From positions 1 to 11,728 of the forward strand of contig JAISNG010000183.1 of NCBI GenBank assembly GCA_031276365.1: DNA of 11,728 bases. Reading direction: 5' to 3'. Positions within the stretch are counted from its first letter, which is position 1. Each line of letters opens with the position of its first letter. Below the pieces are notes generated by a model. The model was not told the DNA's origin, ran no database searches, and was given only the letters and a program-made list of their open reading frames with translations. The position numbers were made by a program, and so were the translations under genes. This DNA comes from Campylobacteraceae bacterium (GTDB taxonomy: Bacteria; Campylobacterota; Campylobacteria; Campylobacterales; Campylobacteraceae). Below are positions 1-6,661 of the stretch, one piece after another.

Positions 1-221
1 GCCGCCTTTTTGTCATTCCCGCATTCCCTCACGATATGCGCTTCGCTTATCGTTCGGTCGCGGGAATGATGGAAGGAGGATATATATATGTTTTGTTTAG
101 CTGTGGGAATGGCGGAGAAAGACGCATGTATTTTTTCGTTTAACGGTTGGAACGACGGGAAAGCAGCGTATGTGTTTTGGCAGTAATGACGGAATAAACG
201 GCAGAAATGACAAAAGGCGCT
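1..221. repeat. Degenerate palindromic repeat element with inverted ends
   Basis: No gene is credible here. The left end (4-17) reads GCCTTTTTGTCATT and its complement recurs at 206-218 as AATGACAAAAGGC, one base shorter, so the stretch has inverted ends. Between them lie decayed copies of a short unit resembling gGGAATGACGGaa at about 60-76, 103-118, 148-164, 181-195 and 202-217, in the orientation opposite to the TCATTCCCGC at 13-22. The whole behaves like a small non-coding hairpin or MITE-like element or a nested cluster of such elements. The left boundary may lie outside the window. Confidence 0.55.
13..69. repeat. Nested perfect hairpin (TCATTCCCGC / GCGGGAATGA)
   Basis: TCATTCCCGC at 13-22 pairs perfectly over 10 bases with GCGGGAATGA at 60-69. 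Inside it, ACGATAtGCG at 31-40 pairs with CGCtTATCGT at 44-53 across a three-base loop, apart from a T/T mismatch. Two nested stems in 57 bases argue that this is a selected or mobile structural repeat rather than chance. A diverged copy of this element lies at 8572-8631. Confidence 0.7.
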
Positions 222-488
222 TTTTGTTTTTACAAACATGATAAATAAAATTTTCCGCCAGCCCTGCAAATACCGTTTTGCCAAAAACTCTTGTCTGCAT
301 AAAAACCGATATAGGTGAGGTTATCAGGCAGATTTTTTGTCTGCTAAAAACTATAAAATTAAAAACCGCCGCCCATAAAACGACTTTAAATAAACCGCGA
401 AAAATGACAGATAAACATCAAAAATCTGCCTGCACATTTTTATTAAAAACTACTTGCAGCCGTTTTTTATTTTTATAAAAACAGGATA
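222..488. other. Gene-free AT-rich stretch downstream of miaA
   Basis: I see no convincing coding sequence. GCAGA at 328-332 can pair with TCTGC at 340-344 around a T-rich loop, and GGCAGAT at 327-333 can alternatively pair with ATCTGCC at 424-430. Neither is followed on either strand by a run of T that would make a classic intrinsic terminator for miaA. Short TAAAAAC words recur at about 299, 345, 360, 445 and 476 without regular spacing. Confidence 0.45.
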
Positions 489-1403
489 CTACCCGCAGTA
501 TTTTGGCTGTTCATGTAAAAAATTCATTATCTCGCCGTCCATCTGCGAAAGCGGCTTTTTGATAATAGGCTGCAAAAACTGCGTACGGTTAAATGTACGC
601 TGTCTTTTGGCAAGTTTGACCGTATTATCAATGATTTTCTCCTCCATAAGCGTTATATCGCCGTATCCGTCAAAATACTCTATCACCTCTCTTATACCTA
701 TGGACTTCATACAGTTCGGCTCTCTTGTATATTTTTTCTCAAGCCGCGCCGCCTCGTCCACAAGCCCCTCTTCTATCATCTTCTTTGTGCGCGCTTTAAT
801 GCGCTCTCTAAGCTCCTCTTTGGACGTTTCTATCTCAAATATTTTCAGTTCATTGATAACAGGGTCTTTTTTTGTGCGCCTCAAAAAATCGCTCGGAATT
901 TCGCCTGTCTCATAATAAATCTCATACCACTTTCCCATGCGGTAGATATCGTTTTTCTCTACTTTTTCGGCATATATTGGGTCTGTGCGGGACATATTGT
1001 CATATGCAAACTCCAAATCGCGCAGCGCTCTGGAGACTTTTTTTTGATTTTCACCGCTCACAAGCGGCTTATCGCTAAGACCTGAGAGTAGAGCTTTGAG
1101 ATAAAAACTTGTTCCGCCGACAATGATAAGAGGTGCATTTTTGCTTTCGGCATCCGCCGCCGCTTGAAAATAGAGGTCAAAAAAGAGCGTTACGTTAAAA
1201 TTTTCATTTGGCGCGATAACGTCTATGCCGTAATGTTTAACGCTTGAGAGCTGCTCTTTTGAGGGTTTGGCTGAAGCGATATCTATCTCTTTGTAAACGC
1301 AGAGCGAATCCAGCGAAAGTATGATGCCGTCGCTTTTGCGCGCTATCTCAACAGCCAAATCGCTCTTTCCGCATGCGGTGGTTCCGATAAGTGCAAACTG
1401 CAT
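489..1403 (-). CDS. miaA: tRNA dimethylallyltransferase MiaA
   Basis: MiaA transfers a dimethylallyl group from DMAPP to N6 of A37 in tRNAs reading codons that begin with U. The 304-residue product starts MQFALIG and has a P-loop GTTACGKS (7-14), an Asp in SLDSL (D32, the expected general base position), AKP at 45-47, GGTSFY (96-101) and a C-terminal CMKSIGIREV helix typical of the family. Length is normal. I chose the ATG at 1403 because AGGAG lies six bases upstream; an in-frame TTG five codons earlier overlaps that ribosome binding site and is unlikely. The gene is divergent from mqnP, sharing a 112-base intergenic region, and its 3' end faces the repeat-rich left edge. Confidence 0.95.
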   Translation of the reverse strand: MQFALIGTTACGKSDLAVEIARKSDGIILSLDSLCVYKEIDIASAKPSKEQLSSVKHYGIDVIAPNENFNVTLFFDLYFQAAADAESKNAPLIIVGGTSFYLKALLSGLSDKPLVSGENQKKVSRALRDLEFAYDNMSRTDPIYAEKVEKNDIYRMGKWYEIYYETGEIPSDFLRRTKKDPVINELKIFEIETSKEELRERIKARTKKMIEEGLVDEAARLEKKYTREPNCMKSIGIREVIEYFDGYGDITLMEEKIIDNTVKLAKRQRTFNRTQFLQPIIKKPLSQMDGEIMNFLHEQPKYCG

Positions 1404-1430
1404 AAAAAACTCCTGCAACTGTTTTATCCA

Positions 1431-1436
1431 ATTATA
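1431..1436 (-). promoter_or_regulatory. Possible -10 element for miaA
   Basis: On the minus strand a perfect TATAAT lies 27 bases upstream of the miaA ATG. No good -35 sits at the usual distance: TTTACA is only 13 bases upstream of it. Campylobacterota sigma70 promoters often lack a clear -35, so this is plausible but weak. Confidence 0.35.
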
Positions 1437-1468
1437 TCTATATTTTTTGTGTAAATAAATTTAATTTT

Positions 1469-1496
1469 TTGGCAATTTGGTGTAAAATTTTATAAT
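1469..1496 (+). promoter_or_regulatory. Sigma70-type promoter for the mqnP series
   Basis: TTGGCA (1469-1474) and TATAAT (1491-1496) are separated by 16 bases, and the -10 is 19 bases before the mqnP ATG, giving a very short leader. AGAGG at about 1506-1510 serves as the ribosome binding site. It probably drives the tightly packed genes from 1516 to 6587. Confidence 0.6.
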
Positions 1497-1515
1497 TTAA
1501 AAAAAAGAGGCTTGT

Positions 1516-2400
1516 ATGGAGCGCTTTTGGGCTGTTTTTAGAGATATCAACGAGTTGATAGTTTTTAAACATTCGGTTTTTGCGATGCCGTTTATATTTA
1601 TCGCGATGATAATTGCTTCGCATGAGATAAACAACTCTGCATGGTTTGGCGTGAGATTGATGATACTTGGGCTAATCTGCGCCGTGAGCGCAAGAAATTT
1701 CGCTATGAGCGTTAATAGATTTGCCGATAAGGATATAGACGCTCTTAACCAGCGTACAGCAAATCGTCCGAGCGTGGACGGCAGAATCGGCAGGCTGAAC
1801 ATGTCGGTATTTATCGCCCTTAATGCTGTTTTGTTTGTCTGTGCCGCGTATTTTATTAATGAGACGGCGTTTATTCTCTCCTTTCCGATGCTGATAACGC
1901 TTGCAAGTTACTCTTTTTTTAAGCGTTTTTCGCCGTTTGCGCATTTGGTATTGGGTCTCTCTTTGGGACTTGCTCCGATAGCGGGGAGTATAGCGGTTTT
2001 GGGATATACGCATATTTGGTCATGGCTTTTGTGTTTTGGCGTTATGTTTTGGGTCGCTGGATTTGACATTTTGTATTCGCTTCAGGATATTGACTTTGAC
2101 AAAGAGCATAAACTCCACTCCATACCTTCGCGTTACGGCAAAGATGCGGCGATGGCGGTGAGCGCGTTTTTTCATGTATTGGCGGTTGTATTTTGGCTGC
2201 TGTTTGCGGCAGATGCTTCTCTTGGATTTTTCTCTTATGCGGCTATAGCGGTGAGCGCAGTAATACTGTTTTGCGAACATATTATCGTAAGGCGTGATTT
2301 TCAAAAGATAGATGTGGCGTTTTTTACGCTTAACGGCTATCTTGGCATACTCTTTTTTATTTTTGTCTGGATAGATATTGTTTTTATGGCAGGAGGCTGA
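1516..2400 (+). CDS. mqnP: Menaquinone prenyltransferase MqnP (UbiA family)
   Basis: This 294-residue polytopic membrane protein belongs to the UbiA prenyltransferase family. MqnP attaches the polyprenyl chain to the naphthoquinone precursor of the futalosine route to menaquinone, the route used by Campylobacterota. The first Asp-rich motif is NRFADKDID (67-75); the second is YSLQDIDFDKE (187-197, with D191, D193 and D195). Both bind Mg-prenyl diphosphate. Hydrophobic segments run throughout, about eight or nine, for example 21-35, 45-60, 97-113, 120-135, 143-163, 167-187, 213-232, 238-256 and 268-290. The start has AGAGG five bases upstream. UbiA itself is the alternative, but the KHSVFAMPF start and the RYGKDAA segment fit the MqnP branch better. 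It leads a run of closely spaced genes. Confidence 0.88.
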   Translation: MERFWAVFRDINELIVFKHSVFAMPFIFIAMIIASHEINNSAWFGVRLMILGLICAVSARNFAMSVNRFADKDIDALNQRTANRPSVDGRIGRLNMSVFIALNAVLFVCAAYFINETAFILSFPMLITLASYSFFKRFSPFAHLVLGLSLGLAPIAGSIAVLGYTHIWSWLLCFGVMFWVAGFDILYSLQDIDFDKEHKLHSIPSRYGKDAAMAVSAFFHVLAVVFWLLFAADASLGFFSYAAIAVSAVILFCEHIIVRRDFQKIDVAFFTLNGYLGILFFIFVWIDIVFMAGG

Positions 2401-2401
2401 T

Positions 2402-2827
2402 ATGAGCGGCAATATTGTGATGTTTAGCGCTTTGTTGGCGGCAATGTTTTTGCTTGTTATCTTTATCATCGTGCGCGATAGAAACGTACTCTCGAGGCTT
2501 GCGATTTTGGAAAAGGTCATAGAGGATTTAAATCAGGAAAATCACAAACTCAACAAAGTCGTCAAAAAACAAAATCTTGACATGGACGGCGGCATACAAA
2601 AAATCGTGGAAGACGAAGTACAAAACCGTGTAGTACCGTTAAAACAATCTTTGCAGGAGGTGAAAAAAATCACCGAAGAGTTCAGAGAACAGCGCAATAC
2701 GGGCGATTATGAAAAAAAGGTGATAGATTTGTACAAAGATGGCAAGAGCGAAAGTGCGATAGCGCAGATTTTGGGGCTTACTGTTTCGCAAGTAGAGCTT
2801 ATATTGTCGCTGAATGACACGCAATGA
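2402..2827 (+). CDS. Membrane-anchored coiled-coil protein with C-terminal helix-turn-helix-like motif
   Basis: The 141-residue product has one N-terminal membrane segment (about 5-24), a charged helix with coiled-coil character (about 30-60 and 63-100) and a C-terminal block, EKKVIDLYKDGKSESAIAQI followed by LGLTVSQVELIL (104-135). That block resembles the small helix-turn-helix ends of DUF2802/DUF6115-type proteins such as SwrB; this is recognition by eye. An N-in anchor would leave the coiled coil and C-terminal motif in the cytoplasm. I start at the ATG at 2402 because AGGAGG lies five bases upstream and the mqnP stop is one base before it; an upstream in-frame TTG (2378) lies within mqnP. 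It overlaps the next gene by ATGA. The function is not known. Confidence 0.82.
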   Translation: MSGNIVMFSALLAAMFLLVIFIIVRDRNVLSRLAILEKVIEDLNQENHKLNKVVKKQNLDMDGGIQKIVEDEVQNRVVPLKQSLQEVKKITEEFREQRNTGDYEKKVIDLYKDGKSESAIAQILGLTVSQVELILSLNDTQ

Positions 2828-3531
2828 ACGTACACGAGAGCTGGCGTGAAATAATAGAGCGCGCTTACGGTGCGTTAGAGCCAAAATACCGCGAATTTTT
2901 GGAGACAAAAAGCGGATATTTTCCGAATTTTAACAATTTTTTAAATGCCTTTAAAACTCTGCCGCGCGCCAGAACCAAATCCATACTTTTCGGACAAGAC
3001 CCATATCCGCGCCGTGAGAGCGCAATCGGTTATGCTTTTATAGACGGCGCAGTGAAAACGCTCTTTTGCGATAAAGGTTTATCGCGCGAAGTAAACCGCG
3101 CTACGAGTTTGAGAAATTTTATAAAAATGCTGCTTCTCTCATCAAAACGCCTTGACGAGCCGACACAAGAAAATATCGCGCGGCTTGATAAAAAAGAGTT
3201 AATAAATTCAATATATGAATGGAGAGATAATTTTGAAAAAGAGGGTATTTTACTGCTAAACAGCGCGCTTGTTTTCACAAAAAAAGATGATGTCAAAAAG
3301 CACGCCAAAGCGTTTAAGCCTTTCATGAGCGCGCTTTTGGGCGAATTGGCGCATGAAAATATAGAACTTATACTGCTTGGCTCAATCAGCAAAGAGATAG
3401 AAGCTCTTTTGCCGCCGTTGCACAATTTTCGCCTTTTTCACGCCGCTCACCCATACAACATAGAGTTTATAACCGACAAAAAAGTGCTTGAGAGATTTGG
3501 CAGAACGGGGCTTTTAAAACGGTGCATTTAG
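2824..3531 (+). CDS. Divergent uracil-DNA glycosylase family protein
   Basis: The 235-residue product has the family-1-like water-activating motif GQDPYP (57-62, catalytic Asp D59), the strand GILLLNSALV (141-150, with N146 at the position expected to read uracil) and HAAHPYNIEF (206-215). The last aligns with the HPSPLS loop of Ung, so H209 is the likely catalytic His. Enzymes of this fold remove uracil from DNA to start base excision repair. The canonical Ser-Pro of the loop is replaced by Tyr-Asn, and the GQDPYH His is Pro, so this is not standard Ung; substrate preference may differ. The ATG overlaps the previous stop as ATGA, and its end overlaps queE by 10 bases. Assignment to the superfamily is firm; the exact activity is inferred. 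Confidence 0.82.
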   Translation: MNVHESWREIIERAYGALEPKYREFLETKSGYFPNFNNFLNAFKTLPRARTKSILFGQDPYPRRESAIGYAFIDGAVKTLFCDKGLSREVNRATSLRNFIKMLLLSSKRLDEPTQENIARLDKKELINSIYEWRDNFEKEGILLLNSALVFTKKDDVKKHAKAFKPFMSALLGELAHENIELILLGSISKEIEALLPPLHNFRLFHAAHPYNIEFITDKKVLERFGRTGLLKRCI

Positions 3532-4280
3532 TTGAAAGTTTTTTGAGTATTCAAGGCGAGGGAAAATACGCGGGCCATCCGTCGCTTTTTGTGCGTTTTG
3601 GCGGCTGCAACCTTACATGTAAAGATTTTGGGTGCGAGTTTATCTCACCGCTTGACGGCTCAAAACTTGTTGGATGTGATTCGCTTTATGCCGTTAGCGG
3701 ACATTTTAAAAACGAGTGGGAGAGATTTGAAAACGCGCATGAACTTTTTGCACAAGTTATCTCGCATGTAAAAAATATAGATTATCTGCCTCATCTTGTA
3801 ATCACAGGCGGCGAGCCTTTGATACACTATAAAAATAGCGTGTTTTACGGCTTTTTGGAGTTGGCGCTAAGTTATGGATTTGATGTTTTTTTTGAGACAA
3901 ATGCGAGTGTGGAGATTGATTTTGACAGATTTGACTTGTATAAAAAAATTGGATTTTGCATGAGCGTGAAACTTTCAAACAGCGGCGAACCTTACGAAAA
4001 GCGCGTCAATAAAAAAGCTATACAAAATATCGCCGCACACTCAAAAGAGGCGTTTTTCAAATTTGTTCTGGACAAGCAAACGCTAAAAACAAATGTGAAA
4101 AAAGAGATAGAAGATATTATTTTGGGGTGTAATATACCGATTTTTTGCATGCCGCTTGGCAAAAAAAGAGCAGAAATAAGTAAAAATGCTTCGGCAGTTG
4201 CTCTATTTTGTGTTAAAAACGGTTACAATTACAGTGATAGAATTCACATCAATTTATGGGGAGACAGGAAAGGAGTTTAA
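3522..4280 (+). CDS. queE: 7-carboxy-7-deazaguanine synthase QueE (radical SAM)
   Basis: QueE converts 6-carboxy-tetrahydropterin to 7-carboxy-7-deazaguanine in the queuosine pathway, using S-adenosylmethionine and an iron-sulfur cluster. The 252-residue product opens with VESFLSIQGEGKYAG, the standard QueE N-terminus, which supports the GTG start at 3522 despite its 10-base overlap with the upstream gene and a weak ribosome binding site. RFGGCNLTCKDFGCEF gives Cys29, Cys33 and Cys38, that is CX3CX4C instead of the usual radical SAM CX3CX2C. ITGGEPL (94-100) is the SAM-binding GGEP motif. queD follows after one base, so the two pathway steps are coupled in one transcript; queC and folE are not in this window. 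Confidence 0.9.
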   Translation: MHLVESFLSIQGEGKYAGHPSLFVRFGGCNLTCKDFGCEFISPLDGSKLVGCDSLYAVSGHFKNEWERFENAHELFAQVISHVKNIDYLPHLVITGGEPLIHYKNSVFYGFLELALSYGFDVFFETNASVEIDFDRFDLYKKIGFCMSVKLSNSGEPYEKRVNKKAIQNIAAHSKEAFFKFVLDKQTLKTNVKKEIEDIILGCNIPIFCMPLGKKRAEISKNASAVALFCVKNGYNYSDRIHINLWGDRKGV

Positions 4281-4281
4281 G

Positions 4282-4863
4282 ATGATTATCCGCAAAGTAT
4301 TTCGGTTTGAAAATACACATATCGTACGCAATTGCGCTACAAAACGTTGCCGTACAAGCATTCATGGACACTCTTACAAGGCTGAAGCGCTTTTTGAGTC
4401 AAAAAGTCTCGACAATGCACAGATGGTGTATGATTTTGGCTTGATGAAAGGTAGTATGCAGGATTTGATTGAGTCGTTTGACCACTGCGTCAGTTTGTGG
4501 AATAAAGACGACAACGGCTATATCGCGGCTATGAAGAAGTATTCGCAAAGATGGGTGGAACTTCCCGTAAGTCCGACTGCCGAGCAGTTTGCGAGAGTTA
4601 TATTTTTGATGATTGATTTGTTGCTGACAAATACGATTTTCACAAACGGCGAGGGAAAAATAGTCATTGATTCCGTTATCATACATGAAACAGACAGAGG
4701 TTATGCCAAAGCCGACGCAAACGATACTTACAGTGAAGCTATGGGCATCATCAATCCGAACAATATCATCTTTTCAGACAGCATTAGAGAGGATTGGAGA
4801 GATGCTGACTTGTGGAATAAAATTCTAAGAGGCGAACAGATTATAAATCCGAAAATCGTTTAA
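4282..4863 (+). CDS. queD: 6-carboxy-5,6,7,8-tetrahydropterin synthase QueD
   Basis: QueD makes 6-carboxy-tetrahydropterin from dihydroneopterin triphosphate, the step before QueE. The 193-residue product has zinc ligands H13, H28 and H30 (FENTH and IHGH), a catalytic Cys (C23 most likely, C18 possible), SPTAEQFA (98-105), D67-H68 in SFDHC and E136 in IIHETDRGYA. It is longer than the roughly 120-residue E. coli enzyme, with extra sequence in the middle and a C-terminal tail ending IINPKIV. I start at the ATG at 4282, with AGGAG six bases upstream and right after the queE stop; longer in-frame starts would lie inside queE. Confidence 0.92.
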   Translation: MIIRKVFRFENTHIVRNCATKRCRTSIHGHSYKAEALFESKSLDNAQMVYDFGLMKGSMQDLIESFDHCVSLWNKDDNGYIAAMKKYSQRWVELPVSPTAEQFARVIFLMIDLLLTNTIFTNGEGKIVIDSVIIHETDRGYAKADANDTYSEAMGIINPNNIIFSDSIREDWRDADLWNKILRGEQIINPKIV

Positions 4864-4875
4864 AAGAGGACTAAC

Positions 4876-5529
4876 ATGAGAAATATACTTATAGCAATTG
4901 GTGTTTTACTGCTTGTCGGATGCGGCGAAAAAGAGAATACAAACAAACTTCAAGAGATAAACAAAAGCGTTCAAAGCGCTATATCAAACGTGCAAAAGGA
5001 AACTTCGGATGCAATAGAAAAGGTGGATGAAGCGGTTAAAAAAATTGAAGACGTCAAGGACGATATAGCCCAAAAAGGCGCGCAGACAAAACAAGGCGCG
5101 CAAGAGATACTGCAAAAAGCGGCAAATGCGAGCGAAACTGTTTTGCAAAAAGCCAATGAAACACTTTCAAATATCAGCAAAAAGGCAGATGAAGTTATAA
5201 ATGAGGGCGCAAATACCATTGAAGGCGTCAAACAAAAAGCCGACGATGTAATCAAAGCCGCGTCCGCTCCATTGGCTGACGCGGACAAAGGCAAAAAACT
5301 TTTTGTTACATGCATTCCATGCCACGGCACAAAAGCTGAAAAATCAGCCGTCAATCAAAGTCAAATCATCAACAAATGGAGCAAAGAGCAAATCCTAAAA
5401 GCGCTCAAAGGCTATAAGGACGGTACATACGGCGGCAAATTTAAAGCCACGATGATACCTACCGTGAAAAAATTGAGCGATGATGACATGGAGCAGTTGA
5501 GTACGTATATCGTAAATCTTGGAAAATAG
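4876..5529 (+). CDS. Lipoprotein cytochrome c with a long helical stalk
   Basis: The 217-residue product begins with a lipoprotein signal, MRNILIAIGVLLLVGC, whose lipobox Cys is C16. Residues 20-132 are almost entirely Lys, Glu, Ala, Gln, Asn, Asp and Val with repeated helical patterns (QKAANAS, QKANETL, KKADEVI, KQKADDVI) and no prolines, suggesting one long amphipathic or coiled-coil helix. The C-terminus is a small class I cytochrome c domain: GKKLFVTCIPCHG gives the haem site CIPCH (146-150), and M193 in ATMIPT is the likely sixth ligand. The protein would be anchored in a membrane and present a mono-haem domain at the end of a stalk in the periplasm. AGAGGA precedes the ATG; the next gene starts directly after its stop. 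Confidence 0.88.
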   Translation: MRNILIAIGVLLLVGCGEKENTNKLQEINKSVQSAISNVQKETSDAIEKVDEAVKKIEDVKDDIAQKGAQTKQGAQEILQKAANASETVLQKANETLSNISKKADEVINEGANTIEGVKQKADDVIKAASAPLADADKGKKLFVTCIPCHGTKAEKSAVNQSQIINKWSKEQILKALKGYKDGTYGGKFKATMIPTVKKLSDDDMEQLSTYIVNLGK

Positions 5530-5916
5530 ATGAATGAAACGATAGAACTTGTAAACGCTGTTTTATCCTTTAGCGTTATCGCACTTGCTATCGTTGCACT
5601 CGGCGGACTTGTATCTTTTTCCTTTGCGCATGAACGTGATGTTTTGCGAAAACGTTTTCGCGCTGTGATACCAATATATTATATGTTTTTGGCGATTATG
5701 CTTTTGTGTGTGTTATTGCTGCTTTCGTTTGAACATTTCCAATTTGACAATATTTATATCATTTTTATTGTATGGATATATTTTTTGATTACCTCCATTA
5801 TGGCTTACAGGCTCGGCAAAAGACAAAGCGATAAATTTAAAAATTTTACGATGAAAAAATATCTGGGCGACATAATCATCTGCACTCTAATCTACTATGT
5901 GCGGTCAGGTTTTTGA
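5530..5916 (+). CDS. Hypothetical polytopic membrane protein
   Basis: I do not recognise a named family. The 128-residue product has strong hydrophobic segments at about 8-31, 46-66 and 73-94 and a weaker one near 111-124. Between the first two are basic residues (AHERDVLRKRFR), and another basic stretch follows the third (YRLGKRQSDKFKN), consistent with those loops being cytoplasmic. Its ATG starts directly after the stop of the cytochrome gene, and its TGA shares one base with the rsmE ATG, so it is translated from the same message. A role with the cytochrome is possible but not shown. There is no visible ribosome binding site of its own beyond GGAAAA in the previous gene's end. Confidence 0.72.
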   Translation: MNETIELVNAVLSFSVIALAIVALGGLVSFSFAHERDVLRKRFRAVIPIYYMFLAIMLLCVLLLLSFEHFQFDNIYIIFIVWIYFLITSIMAYRLGKRQSDKFKNFTMKKYLGDIIICTLIYYVRSGF

Positions 5917-6587
5917 TGCAGTTTTTATATCATAAAAAAGCTGGCGAAGAGAAGATTGTCATAGAGGGCGAGAGTTTTACGCATCTATTTAAATCGCGCA
6001 GAAGCGATACGAAAAAAGTGCTGAAAGTGCGCAATTTACGCGATGATTTCTTGTATCTTTACAAAGCAGCGGCGATAAACAGACGCGAAGCCGAATGCGT
6101 TTTGTTGGAAAAATATATCACAAAAAGCGCGGCGCGAAAACCTCTTTGGATAGCATGGAGCGTGGTAGAACCGAAAGTTATAGAAAAAACACTGCCGTTT
6201 TTGAATGAAGTCGGGGTTGAAAAAATCATATTTGTATATACAAAATTTTCACAGCGCTCTTTTAAGATTGACGCCGCACGGCTTGAGAGGATAATCATAA
6301 ACTCATGCGAACAGTGCGGGAGAGCCGACCTGATGCAGTTTGAGACGGTAAATTCACTCAAAGAGTTTATGCAAGGATATGAAAATTTCGCGGTTTTGGA
6401 TTTTTCTCCAAAACGCACTGAAGAGATAAAAAATCCTCCGCACATTTGGCTTGTCGGCTGTGAAGGCGGTTTTAGCGAAGATGAGCGGGAAATGTTCAAA
6501 AATTATCCCGTCGCGGGCTTTGAGAGCGAAAATATTTTGAAAAGCGAGAGCGCGCTCATGGCTCTTTGCGCAAAAATCCTTCTGTAA
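5916..6587 (+). CDS. rsmE: 16S rRNA (uracil-1498-N3)-methyltransferase RsmE
   Basis: RsmE methylates N3 of U1498 in 16S rRNA at the decoding region, using SAM bound in a trefoil-knot (SPOUT) fold. The 223-residue product has a PUA-like N-terminal part (1-70) followed by the knot domain with SCEQCGR (130-136), GCEGGFS (181-187, usually GPEGGFS) and ENILKSESALMA (205-216, equivalent to the usual ILRxETA motif). Length is slightly below the common 240. I start at ATG 5916, which overlaps the preceding TGA by one base (TGATG); a TTG one codon earlier is a less likely start. It is the last gene of the packed series, since a fresh promoter follows. Confidence 0.92.
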   Translation: MQFLYHKKAGEEKIVIEGESFTHLFKSRRSDTKKVLKVRNLRDDFLYLYKAAAINRREAECVLLEKYITKSAARKPLWIAWSVVEPKVIEKTLPFLNEVGVEKIIFVYTKFSQRSFKIDAARLERIIINSCEQCGRADLMQFETVNSLKEFMQGYENFAVLDFSPKRTEEIKNPPHIWLVGCEGGFSEDEREMFKNYPVAGFESENILKSESALMALCAKILL

Positions 6588-6590
6588 ATA

Positions 6591-6619
6591 TTGAATTATC
6601 ATAAACTTTTTGCTATAAT
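6591..6619 (+). promoter_or_regulatory. Sigma70-type promoter for rpmE-rsmI
   Basis: TTGAAT (6591-6596) and a perfect TATAAT (6614-6619) are 17 bases apart, starting just after the rsmE stop. Transcription would begin near 6626, leaving a leader of about 35 bases before the rpmE ATG, with AAAGG at 6648-6652 as the ribosome binding site. Confidence 0.75.
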
Positions 6620-6661
6620 CATTCCCTTTTTATGCAAAGAGTTAAAATAAAGGAAAATTTA

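Noticed and set aside
97..300. 67-codon minus-strand open frame in the left-edge repeat region
   Set aside because: It lies over palindromic repeats, has no ribosome binding site, and reads like translated repeat sequence; no family resemblance.
327..345. GC-containing stem as an intrinsic terminator for miaA
   Set aside because: It is about 145 bases past the miaA stop and lacks the T run after the stem in the miaA direction.
278..478. 66-codon plus-strand open frame downstream of miaA
   Set aside because: Low-complexity Lys/Thr-rich sequence with no recognisable motif and no convincing ribosome binding site.
454..915. 153-codon open frame antisense to miaA
   Set aside because: It is the Ser/Ile/Phe-rich shadow of the miaA coding strand; miaA is unambiguous.
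3460..3530. preQ1 riboswitch before queE
   Set aside because: queE starts inside the preceding gene, leaving no leader for one.
4971..5354. 127-codon open frame antisense to the cytochrome gene
   Set aside because: It mirrors the Lys/Ala-rich stalk codons; the sense strand has the signal peptide and haem motif.
5913..5915. TTG start for rsmE one codon before the ATG
   Set aside because: The ATG at 5916 overlaps the upstream stop in a typical TGATG coupling and gives the natural N-terminus.
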